Shown one piece after another: positions 44,544 to 51,405 of a DNA stretch of 64,000 nt. The notes beneath the pieces are model-generated. The model ran no database searches and was not told the origin of the DNA. It saw only the letters and a program-made list of their open reading frames with translations. The DNA comes from Cellulosilyticum lentocellum DSM 5427 (lineage in GTDB: Bacteria > Bacillota > Clostridia > Lachnospirales > Cellulosilyticaceae). The first letter of the stretch is position 1. Every line of letters starts with the position of its first letter. The translations under genes and the position numbers were made by a program. The stretch spans positions 4,431,001 through 4,495,000 of the forward strand of contig NC_015275.1 of assembly GCF_000178835.2 (NCBI RefSeq), read 5' to 3'.

Positions 44544-45389
44544 TCACTTCTGAATCTTTTTTACAGGAAACTGTATTTCAGTTAACCACTCTTCCGGTGT
44601 GTCTTTATTCCAAATACCATCAATATAAGACTCTCTTGGATAGCCTGCTATTTCAAATCCATTCTCCTCCATCCATGCTAAAATAGCTCCATAAGCTTTT
44701 GGAAAGTCTTCATAGGGTCCTTTATGCAAGGCACATGCAGCCATTTCTACTTTTTCAATGGTTTTAAAGGTAATCATCTCTGAGTCTTCTTTCATCTCAG
44801 TAACAGCTTCGCAAACCTCTACATCTATATTTTCCTCTCTATATTCACCATCATGATAAATATTAAAACAATATTCAGGCACTGCGCAAATGCAACCTAA
44901 CCTCTCCATTTCACGTCCCATAGGAGGCACAATATTAAAAAGGGCATTGTAATTAGGAATAATCGTTCTCATAGAAGCTACAATGACCTCTGGCAATTCC
45001 TTAAGAATGACATTGTAAGACCTGTCCCCTCCCTTATGAATAAGATAATATTCCACCTGAGAAAGCTTCATATTTTCCTCTGCAATTCTTTTAATTAATT
45101 CGGCTTTTTTATTAAGAAGAAGCTCCTCTACGGACATTCCCTCTTGAACCTTCTTTATTTCCTCCAAGGAAAAACCCATCTGTCGAAGCGCTAATATTTC
45201 ATGTAAAACAGGTAATTGATTAGAGGTATAATATCTATATCCATTCTCCTCATCAATATGTTCTGGATGTAAAAGACCTATATCATCATAATGCCTCAAG
45301 GTCTTAATAGTGACATGATTCATTTGAGAAAATAAGCCGATTTTATATAGAGTTGGCTCTACTTTTTCACATTGATTCTTCTCTTCCAT
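44544..45389 (-). CDS. MerR-family regulator with GyrI-like effector domain
   Basis: A 281-residue BmrR-like regulator. N-terminal winged HTH: YKIGLFSQMNHVTIKTLRHY and DDIGLLHPEHIDEENGYRYY; a dimer helix (ILALRQMGFSLEEIKKVQEG); and a C-terminal GyrI-like ligand domain (ITFKTIEKVEMAACALHKGP, then AYGAILAWMEENGFEIAG). Such proteins bind cationic or hydrophobic drugs and activate efflux pumps. The start at 45389 follows GGAGGAG; upstream codons are untranslated. It is the third gene of an operon with an ABC exporter whose promoter has the 19-bp MerR spacer. Confidence 0.9.
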   Translation of the reverse strand: MEEKNQCEKVEPTLYKIGLFSQMNHVTIKTLRHYDDIGLLHPEHIDEENGYRYYTSNQLPVLHEILALRQMGFSLEEIKKVQEGMSVEELLLNKKAELIKRIAEENMKLSQVEYYLIHKGGDRSYNVILKELPEVIVASMRTIIPNYNALFNIVPPMGREMERLGCICAVPEYCFNIYHDGEYREENIDVEVCEAVTEMKEDSEMITFKTIEKVEMAACALHKGPYEDFPKAYGAILAWMEENGFEIAGYPRESYIDGIWNKDTPEEWLTEIQFPVKKIQK

Positions 45390-45400
45390 CTTCTCTCCTC

Positions 45401-46144
45401 CTATTCCCATCTAAATTTTTTCACTGCAATGACACTACTTATGAGAGCAATGCCTAGCATTAAAAGAATCGGAAATGCTAAGTCACTTACAGGTGTTCCT
45501 AGAGAATAGCCTTTAAGTAGTTTAATGCCCTGGGTTAAAGGTAATACATTAGCTGTAGCTTGAAGAGGGCTAGGTAATACCTCATAAGGAATCGTTGCCC
45601 CAGATAAAAAGAGCATTGGGAAGTAAACTAAAGTGCACACTAGATTAGCTGTTTTTACTGTTGTACATAAACTTGCCATAAGCATGCCTAGCCCATACAT
45701 AGCCACCATCACTAGCATATAGCTTCCTATAAATCCTAGGATAGAACCCTGAAGCTGATATTCAAATCCAAACTTCATCATTAGGTAAACTGCTACCGCG
45801 GAAACTAAGGCCGTTATCATATTAATGACTACCTGTACTAATAATATCACAGCTGGACTAACGGGTGTCACACAGTAGTGCTTTAATATTTTTTTGTCTC
45901 TATAATCTGCTAATGTAAGAGGAATTCCCATAAAAGCTGTAGCGCATATCCCCACAGTAATGAGGGCCGCAAAAGAGCCTTGCACAAAAGTATAATCTGC
46001 CCCCTCAAAAGCTGGTTTATCTCCACAAATCATCCCTATTAAAAGGGCAATCCCTACTGGCATTAATACACCAAAGAAAATACCATCGATTCCTCTAAGA
46101 GCTACACGCCCCTCTATTTTAAGTAATGTTAAAAATCTTTTCAT
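45401..46144 (-). CDS. ABC-2 type permease (drug exporter)
   Basis: A 247-residue permease with six membrane helices. The family signature appears as PLTLADYRDKKILKHYCVTPVSP, and the last helices contain LSGATIPYEVLPSPLQATANVLPLTQ, which is diagnostic for ABC-2 drug/antibiotic exporters (NodJ/DrrB-like). The start at 46144 follows GAGGAGG; it overlaps the ATPase stop by 4 bp. Together with the ATPase and MerR regulator it forms a regulated efflux system. Confidence 0.9.
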   Translation of the reverse strand: MKRFLTLLKIEGRVALRGIDGIFFGVLMPVGIALLIGMICGDKPAFEGADYTFVQGSFAALITVGICATAFMGIPLTLADYRDKKILKHYCVTPVSPAVILLVQVVINMITALVSAVAVYLMMKFGFEYQLQGSILGFIGSYMLVMVAMYGLGMLMASLCTTVKTANLVCTLVYFPMLFLSGATIPYEVLPSPLQATANVLPLTQGIKLLKGYSLGTPVSDLAFPILLMLGIALISSVIAVKKFRWE

Positions 46145-46863
46145 GCTTCTACCTCCTCTCCCATATACCAAAGATAAGCTTCTTCTAGACATTCATAAGG
46201 ACTACTTGCTATGACTTCCTTTACAGTACCACTGACTATTTCCTTTCCCTCTTGTAAAATGCAAATCCGGTCACAGAGTGCTTCTACCTCATCCATATAG
46301 TGAGAGGTAAGAAGAATGGTCACTCCTTTTCCCTTCAGTTCACGTAGTTTCTTCCATACTTCTCTTCTAGCTGCTGTATCTAAACCTGTTGTTAACTCAT
46401 CTAGAAAAATAACCTCTGGTTTTGAGATAAGAGCCAGTAATACCGATAGTTTTTGCTTTTCTCCTCCAGATAAAGTAGACACGTATTGTTTTTTAAACTC
46501 ACTTAATGAAAAAGCTTCTAGTAGCTGCTGATAATCTGCAGTGTCCTTATAAAGAGCAGCAGTCTCCTGGCAAAGCTCTTCTACCTTAATGCGGTCTTGG
46601 TAACAAGATTGTTGTAATTGAACACCCACTCTCTCAAAAAGCTGCTTTCTGGAGTTGGCCGCTTTCATACCTAGTACAGTAGCACTACCTCCTTCAAAGC
46701 TTTTAAGCCCTAGAATGCAATTAATCGTTGTAGATTTCCCTGCCCCATTATGCCCTAGAAGGCCAAAGACTTCCCCTTGGTTCACCTGAAAAGATAAACC
46801 GTCTACTGCAACCTTATTGCTATACTGCTTTCTTAGTCCATTCACTTCTATAATTGTATTCAT
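46141..46863 (-). CDS. ABC transporter ATPase (drug exporter)
   Basis: A 240-residue ATPase. Walker A GHNGAGKSTTINCILG, signature LSGGEKQKLSVLLALI, Walker B VIFLDELTTGLDT, switch TSHYMDE. The Walker B Glu is followed by LTTG rather than PTTG, a minor change. Start 46863 follows AAAGGAG. First gene of the MerR-regulated efflux operon. Confidence 0.93.
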   Translation of the reverse strand: MNTIIEVNGLRKQYSNKVAVDGLSFQVNQGEVFGLLGHNGAGKSTTINCILGLKSFEGGSATVLGMKAANSRKQLFERVGVQLQQSCYQDRIKVEELCQETAALYKDTADYQQLLEAFSLSEFKKQYVSTLSGGEKQKLSVLLALISKPEVIFLDELTTGLDTAARREVWKKLRELKGKGVTILLTSHYMDEVEALCDRICILQEGKEIVSGTVKEVIASSPYECLEEAYLWYMGEEVEA

Positions 46864-46904
46864 TTGCTCTCCTTTCATAGTTGTATGACTTTGTAACTAA
46901 ACTT

Positions 46905-46935
46905 ACTTTACATACTCCTGTAAGGGTAGAGTCAA
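46905..46935 (-). promoter_or_regulatory. MerR-type promoter with 19-bp spacer
   Basis: Minus strand: -35 TTGACT (46930-46935), 19-nt spacer, -10 TAAAGT (46905-46910). The spacer carries ACTC...GAGT symmetry around CTACCCTTACAG. The overlong spacer is the hallmark of promoters activated by MerR proteins, and the MerR gene is in this very operon. Confidence 0.7.
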
Positions 46936-46970
46936 TATCTTTTTATTTATTTTGAATTATATCTTATTAT

Positions 46971-46999
46971 TTGACAACTATTAATGTTAGTGATACTAT
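46971..46999 (+). promoter_or_regulatory. Promoter of GNAT gene
   Basis: TTGACA (46971-46976), 17-nt spacer, TACTAT (46994-46999); the ATG is 33 bp downstream, after GGGGGG. Confidence 0.65.
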
Positions 47000-47032
47000 A
47001 GATGAAATTACTCAAAAAACGGGGGGATATCT

Positions 47033-47824
47033 ATGATTCGTAAATTAGTAGAAGCAGACCGTACACAGACTTTAGCTTTTCTTAGCGCAGAGCCTGCTAT
47101 TAATCTTTTTATGATTGGTGATATTGAACAAGATGGGTTTGATAAAGACTTTCAAGAGTTTTGGGGCGACTTTAATATTCTAGGTGAACTAGAAGGCATA
47201 CTGGTTCGTTATAATGAATTTTATATTCCTTACTATAAAGCTCTTGACTTTAATCCATTACCATTTGTAGAAATTATTAAATCAGATGCAAACCATGTGG
47301 GTATTTCCGGAAAAGAAAGTGTTCTTAACTTATTTAAACCTTATTTTAATACCTATCACTACAAGAGTACTTACTTTTGTGAACTTAAAACAGCTGAACA
47401 CCTTAAAGTTGTTAGTCTACCTATAAAAGTTGCCACTCCTGAGGATGCTACGCGTATCTGTGAACTATTAAATGAGATTGAAGAATTTAATGAATCTCCT
47501 TCTAAACCAGAATCATTAGAACGTGTTATTCGTTCTGGTGCCGGGCGTGTTTATTATACAGAAACGGAAGATGGCATTCTTAAAAACGTGGTACAAACTA
47601 CTGCTGAAAACTCTATGTCTGCTATGATCATAGGCGTTGCTACACGTAAAGCTTATCGTCATCAAGGACTTATGTCTGCCTCACTTTCTAAGCTTTGCAG
47701 AGATCTTATTGAGAATGAATGTAAATCACTTTGCTTATTCTATGATAATCCAGAAGCAGGTAAAATTTATCACCGTCTCGGATTTGAATCTATCGATAAA
47801 TGGACAATGCTCTTTAAAGCTTAA
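47033..47824 (+). CDS. GNAT-family N-acetyltransferase
   Basis: A 263-residue protein with a degenerate N-terminal half and a C-terminal acetyltransferase domain: IIGVATRKAYRHQGLMSA is the acetyl-CoA pyrophosphate loop (R-x-x-G-x-x type), followed by LSKLCRDLIENECKSLCLFY and AGKIYHRLGFESIDKWTMLF, the classic end of the GNAT fold. Substrate unknown. Its last ~125 bp and its terminator recur at 56838-56987. It stood originally beside the isochorismatase gene, of which only a tail is left here. Confidence 0.88.
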   Translation: MIRKLVEADRTQTLAFLSAEPAINLFMIGDIEQDGFDKDFQEFWGDFNILGELEGILVRYNEFYIPYYKALDFNPLPFVEIIKSDANHVGISGKESVLNLFKPYFNTYHYKSTYFCELKTAEHLKVVSLPIKVATPEDATRICELLNEIEEFNESPSKPESLERVIRSGAGRVYYTETEDGILKNVVQTTAENSMSAMIIGVATRKAYRHQGLMSASLSKLCRDLIENECKSLCLFYDNPEAGKIYHRLGFESIDKWTMLFKA

Positions 47825-47841
47825 GGCTTTAAAGAGCATTG
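47805..47841. terminator. Bidirectional terminator (left copy)
   Basis: Perfect 16-bp arms CAATGCTCTTTAAAGC and complement around TTAAG; the loop contains the GNAT stop codon. The right copy (56937-56987) keeps a longer 23-bp stem. Confidence 0.85.
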
Positions 47842-47886
47842 TTTAATTGTAGATATCTATTCTGTTAGTAATTTATTGATTAAGCA

Positions 47887-47968
47887 TTACTTCTTTAGCT
47901 CTTCTTCTAATTCCTCTATTGATTGCACTGTAGCAAAGCGTTTATTCCAAACTTTATAGTTATAAAAC
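47887..47968 (-). pseudogene. Isochorismatase C-terminal fragment
   Basis: The minus strand encodes FYNYKVWNKRFATVQSIEEL then EEELKK and a stop, matching the intact isochorismatase end at 57030. Upstream the match stops abruptly at 47968 and joins an unrelated short frame (KSEILEMAFKYADKG) with its own GGGAGG site, marking the island junction. Confidence 0.85.
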
Positions 47969-48155
47969 AATGCCTTTATCTGCATACTTGAATGCCATTT
48001 CTAATATTTCACTCTTCAATTTCTAGTTACCTCCCTCTTAAGTTAATGGAGTCAATAAAATAAGCCTAGCTACAACTGCCTCTAATCTCTTAGAAATAGT
48101 GTGCTATGCTCTCTGGATAACTCGGCTTTCGGTTCCTTATGGCTCTATGCTCCTT

Positions 48156-48293
48156 TTAGCCTACGTCTTTAATGACCAGCTTTACAATTTGTTTACACTT
48201 AGAACACTTAATTGTCCCTACAATATACTGTGCATCTAATAGCTTTTGATTGCAGTGTGGGCATCTGATGATTTGTTCTTTTACTTGCCTCAT
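48156..48293 (-). CDS. Com-like zinc-ribbon microprotein
   Basis: A 45-residue protein: MRQVKEQIIRCPHCNQKLLD, then IKCSKCKQIVKLV. Two CxxC knuckles form a zinc ribbon of the same layout as the phage Mu Com protein (CxxCxKLL...IKCxxC), a translational regulator. GGGAGAG precedes the ATG. It follows the RHH-like gene by 14 bp on the same strand. Its role here is unknown; the pairing suggests a phage or plasmid remnant. Confidence 0.65.
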   Translation of the reverse strand: MRQVKEQIIRCPHCNQKLLDAQYIVGTIKCSKCKQIVKLVIKDVG

Positions 48294-48307
48294 ATGCTCT
48301 CCCTCTC

Positions 48308-48838
48308 CTATTTGAGTTCTTCTTGCCAATAGGCCATACTTTCATCTTGCGTGGTTTGCTTTAAATCCGGTGTATAACCATACTTAGACTTATAGGTCTC
48401 ATAGAATACTTTATCTGAACCTTTCAGCTCTAACCCTTGACTCACTTCTTGTTCAAGTTCTGCAATGCGTTCTTTGGCTTCTTCTGCAAAGGTCATTTGA
48501 TAAATCATTTCATAGAGTTCTTTCGGCCCAATGATTCCTTCGCTACATAAAGAAAACTCAAGCAACAAGTCTTTATTAATCTCCCAAACTACTTTCTTCG
48601 CATTGTCCTGTGCCCATCTTTTAATGATGGTATTTTGAATAGCTATGTGCATAGGTACTTTGACTTTTTGGCTATACGCTTCTAATCGCTTATAAAATGT
48701 AGCGTCAAAACCTATGAACATTTTAATAGCTTTTATCATCATTTCATTGCGAGACATCCCTAATGCTTTAGCAGCTTCGTCCATAGCTTGTACAGATGGA
48801 CAATCTTTGGTAAGGCGAATGTTGATTAAGTCGGACAT
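48308..48838 (-). CDS. RHH-like DNA-binding protein
   Basis: A 176-residue protein. The N-terminal LINIRLTKDCPSVQAMDEAAKA and LGMSRNEMMIKAIKMFI look like a ribbon-helix-helix fold (beta strand, two helices). The rest is helical with a heptad-like run EEAKERIAELEQEVSQGLEL. I do not recognise the family. Start 48838 follows AGGAGG by 8 nt; a GTG three codons earlier overlaps that site. -35 TTGCAA and -10 TACTAT are seen upstream. A plasmid/phage regulator is a fair guess. Confidence 0.55.
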   Translation of the reverse strand: MSDLINIRLTKDCPSVQAMDEAAKALGMSRNEMMIKAIKMFIGFDATFYKRLEAYSQKVKVPMHIAIQNTIIKRWAQDNAKKVVWEINKDLLLEFSLCSEGIIGPKELYEMIYQMTFAEEAKERIAELEQEVSQGLELKGSDKVFYETYKSKYGYTPDLKQTTQDESMAYWQEELK

Positions 48839-49118
48839 TGTGGTCACCTCCTATTCTGTTAGTTTATAGTACTTACAAGATTAGTATTTGCAATCATGAA
48901 TTATTTATACATACTTTTTATTTATTTTTGTATATCTCTTTTTTGGAGTTAGAAGTTTCTAGGCAAAAAGAAAACCCAGCAGAGACCAAACTTAATTGGT
49001 GTGCCGGGGAAATATGAATTTTTATTCTTAATTTTACTCTACTAAACAATAGATATAATAACTAGACTACCTATTATCTTATTTATCTCATTATAATTTC
49101 TTGTTAATTTTAATTATC

Positions 49119-49463
49119 TTAATTTTCAAATCTAACATCAATTACCGAATCATATAGTGGACAGTCATAATTAAGCATGATATCAATAATCCTATTCATA
49201 TTAAATTCTGACATAGAATAACAATCACATCTGACAAATTGAGTTGTAATCATCAACTGGAATGACTCATTTCCTTTTTCAAAGTAATTTTGAGCATTAT
49301 ATTTCCAATCACTAAAGCCTTCTCTGAAATCATCAAGTATCTCTTTTGTTGGTAATAATTCCAAGCCTTTTACATATTCACCACTGGATAATAATGCATA
49401 TATTTCTCTATTCTCTAAATGAGTATTTTTTTTACTTTTCCAGAAACTCAAATCCCTAGCCAT
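49119..49463 (-). CDS. Candidate immunity protein 2
   Basis: A 114-residue soluble acidic protein without motifs I can name. It begins MARDLSFWKSKKNTHLENRE and contains FDEF-type patterns only loosely. It overlaps the preceding immunity candidate by 8 bp and is last in the toxin operon; GGAG lies before the ATG. Position directly after a toxin gene and small size are what one expects of an immunity or accessory protein. Confidence 0.45.
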   Translation of the reverse strand: MARDLSFWKSKKNTHLENREIYALLSSGEYVKGLELLPTKEILDDFREGFSDWKYNAQNYFEKGNESFQLMITTQFVRCDCYSMSEFNMNRIIDIMLNYDCPLYDSVIDVRFEN

Positions 49464-50097
49464 TATGTTTCTCCATTTCTTTAAATTGACTTATACGTTC
49501 TTCTATGCCCTCAAATATACTTTTATTCTTTATTAATTCTTTTTTGTATTCACACATAATTCTATCATACGAGTTATCGTTTAACAACAATGATAACGCT
49601 AACAAGTTCCACTCTGGTCTTTTCAATGTATATGTACTCATACATACTTCATCATCTTTATTAATCAGCATAGTTTTATACTTCTGCATATTATTACACT
49701 TTTCCCAAAACTGATATGCAAAATTTTGAATGCACTCAGCGATATCTAAAGCCACTTCAGAAAGATTTGTAAATTCATTTACATAAAACCCATAAGTTTC
49801 TCCATTATTAATAAGGGTAGTCATATTGATATTTGAGGTTGCCCACCTACTATCATAGTTTTCACCTCTAATAAATGAAATACACTTATTTAATTTTTCA
49901 TAGGAAAATCCAATTGCAATACTTATGTACACTTCATCTTTTCCTTTAATTTTTGTTTCTAATATAGAAATATGTTGAATACATTCTCCACATAAACGAA
50001 TTAACATATGTTTCTTTTTCTTTTTAAATCCATCCTTTCCCAGAATAGAAAGCATTATTTTTTCAATTTCTATTACATTTCTTTGTGATCTATCCAT
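49456..50097 (-). CDS. DUF4304-like candidate immunity protein
   Basis: A 213-residue protein. The opening (MLSILGKDGFKKKKKHMLIR) followed by a strand-rich middle (VYISIAIGFSYEKLN) recalls DUF4304 proteins, many of which sit next to polymorphic toxins as immunity factors. The match is by pattern only. GAAAGGTG precedes the ATG; it follows the toxin end by 22 bp. Expected role: bind and block the nuclease domain encoded just upstream. Confidence 0.5.
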   Translation of the reverse strand: MDRSQRNVIEIEKIMLSILGKDGFKKKKKHMLIRLCGECIQHISILETKIKGKDEVYISIAIGFSYEKLNKCISFIRGENYDSRWATSNINMTTLINNGETYGFYVNEFTNLSEVALDIAECIQNFAYQFWEKCNNMQKYKTMLINKDDEVCMSTYTLKRPEWNLLALSLLLNDNSYDRIMCEYKKELIKNKSIFEGIEERISQFKEMEKHNG

Positions 50098-50119
50098 TTT
50101 TCACCTTTCTTTTTATCTA

Positions 50120-51316
50120 CTATTCAATTATAATATTCCCATTCCTATCTACATAGGCTATCTTAACATCTGTTATCCTTTGAATATTAGCATCAACAGC
50201 TTTTTGACCTACAGTATCTAAACCACCAGTATTAATTAATTCATTATCTATTGATATCTGCTGAGCTGTTCGTGTTGCACTTCCACTTTTTACTTCTACT
50301 CCTACCACGGTTCCATCAGGAGCCGTAACAACAATATCATATCTTCTTAATGTTCCATCACCTGTCCTTACACTTATTTCTCGCCCATTTACAACAAAAC
50401 CATTATCTATCAAGTATTTTTCTGCTATATCAACTCCTGGCGTTCCTGGTATTGTTCCTGAATTTCCTGCAAAATGACCTTTTGAATCTCGTATACTTCC
50501 ATCACTATATCTCTTATATCCTAAATCAGCGAGCTCTTGATCTGTCATTTCAGATAGCCTCTTGCCATCTACTCTAGTGTTACCCACTTCTTTTGTGCTT
50601 GAACCTACATCAGCTTTGTCTGCTTCTTTTATAGCAGCATCTAAATCACTTTTTTGAATATCTTCTATAATACTCGTTTTTACATCATTAAAGATATTAT
50701 TTGTTGTTTTAGTTAAAAAGCCATCAGCTTTTTTGTATAAGCTAGATCCTAATTGATCTACTTTTTTAAGTCCTAAAACTCCACCCACTACTGTTTCTAC
50801 AGTAGCAAATACATCTTTCTGATAATGAACTAATCCTTCTGGAGACATTTTGCCCGTTATAAATGACTCGAAACCTGCAATGGCTCGATAAGGGGCACCT
50901 AATATAGTATTTTCATTTAAGTTAGGGTTAAAAATATTCTGCCCAAGTTCAACTACACTACTTGTATACTTCTGGCCATATTGTATATATTCATCCTTCT
51001 TTTTATCAAGCTCGTAATCTGATACAGTTCCAATCATATTTCCCGCCAAGATTGCACCCATATCCATTAGTCTTAAGCCTGGTTCTACAACTAACGAGTA
51101 TCCTCCTGTAATATTGTCTTGTACCATTTCATTAGCAGCAATAAAAGGGGTCATCCCTCCAAGTGTAAAATTATAGAATTTTTGTTTCGTAATATACCTT
51201 TCCATATCTTTTTCATATTCTTCTTTGGAATAACTAAATTGCGTACTCTGTTTTAATTGCTCTTCTTCCATCACACGGAAATTTGCTGTTGTTCCCACTG
51301 CATATGAATTAGTATT
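50120..51316 (-). CDS. Toxin C-terminal part with PD-(D/E)XK-like nuclease domain (-1 frame of upstream gene)
   Basis: Read from the A7 tract at 51315-51321 in the -1 frame this encodes ~398 residues: a second copy of GTTANFRVMEEEQLK, a helical linker region, the pre-toxin motif RDSKGHFAGNSG, and a ~110-residue end domain. That domain has AEKYLIDNGF (Glu), RRYDIVV (Asp), GVEVKSG (ExK) and TAQQISID (Gln), the order of a PD-(D/E)XK endonuclease-type toxin. It has no convincing start codon with a site of its own (GTG at 51298 only), so it is probably made as a fusion with the 51271-53439 gene. Confidence 0.75.
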   Translation of the reverse strand, partial: NTNSYAVGTTANFRVMEEEQLKQSTQFSYSKEEYEKDMERYITKQKFYNFTLGGMTPFIAANEMVQDNITGGYSLVVEPGLRLMDMGAILAGNMIGTVSDYELDKKKDEYIQYGQKYTSSVVELGQNIFNPNLNENTILGAPYRAIAGFESFITGKMSPEGLVHYQKDVFATVETVVGGVLGLKKVDQLGSSLYKKADGFLTKTTNNIFNDVKTSIIEDIQKSDLDAAIKEADKADVGSSTKEVGNTRVDGKRLSEMTDQELADLGYKRYSDGSIRDSKGHFAGNSGTIPGTPGVDIAEKYLIDNGFVVNGREISVRTGDGTLRRYDIVVTAPDGTVVGVEVKSGSATRTAQQISIDNELINTGGLDTVGQKAVDANIQRITDVKIAYVDRNGNIIIE

Positions 51317-51405
51317 TTTTTATCATTGTTATTATTGCTGCTCTTTAATTGCTCTTCTTCCATTACACGGAAATTTGCTGTTGTTCCTATTGCATATGGA
51401 TTAGT
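51252..51405 (-). repeat. Two 62-bp near-tandem repeats at carrier/toxin junction
   Basis: 51343-51405 and 51252-51313 are near-identical copies encoding TN(P/S)YA(I/V)GTTANFRVMEEEQLK, separated by 29 bp that include the A7 tract. This looks like a module junction left by C-terminal exchange of a toxin cassette. Confidence 0.8.

Larger units (their letters stand above)
47699..47968. repeat. Left direct repeat of accessory island
   Basis: This 270-bp stretch (GNAT 3' end, shared terminator, isochorismatase 3' end) is repeated in the same orientation at 56838-57111 with scattered changes, by eye about nine bases in ten alike. The two copies bound 8.9 kb of accessory genes. Confidence 0.85.
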
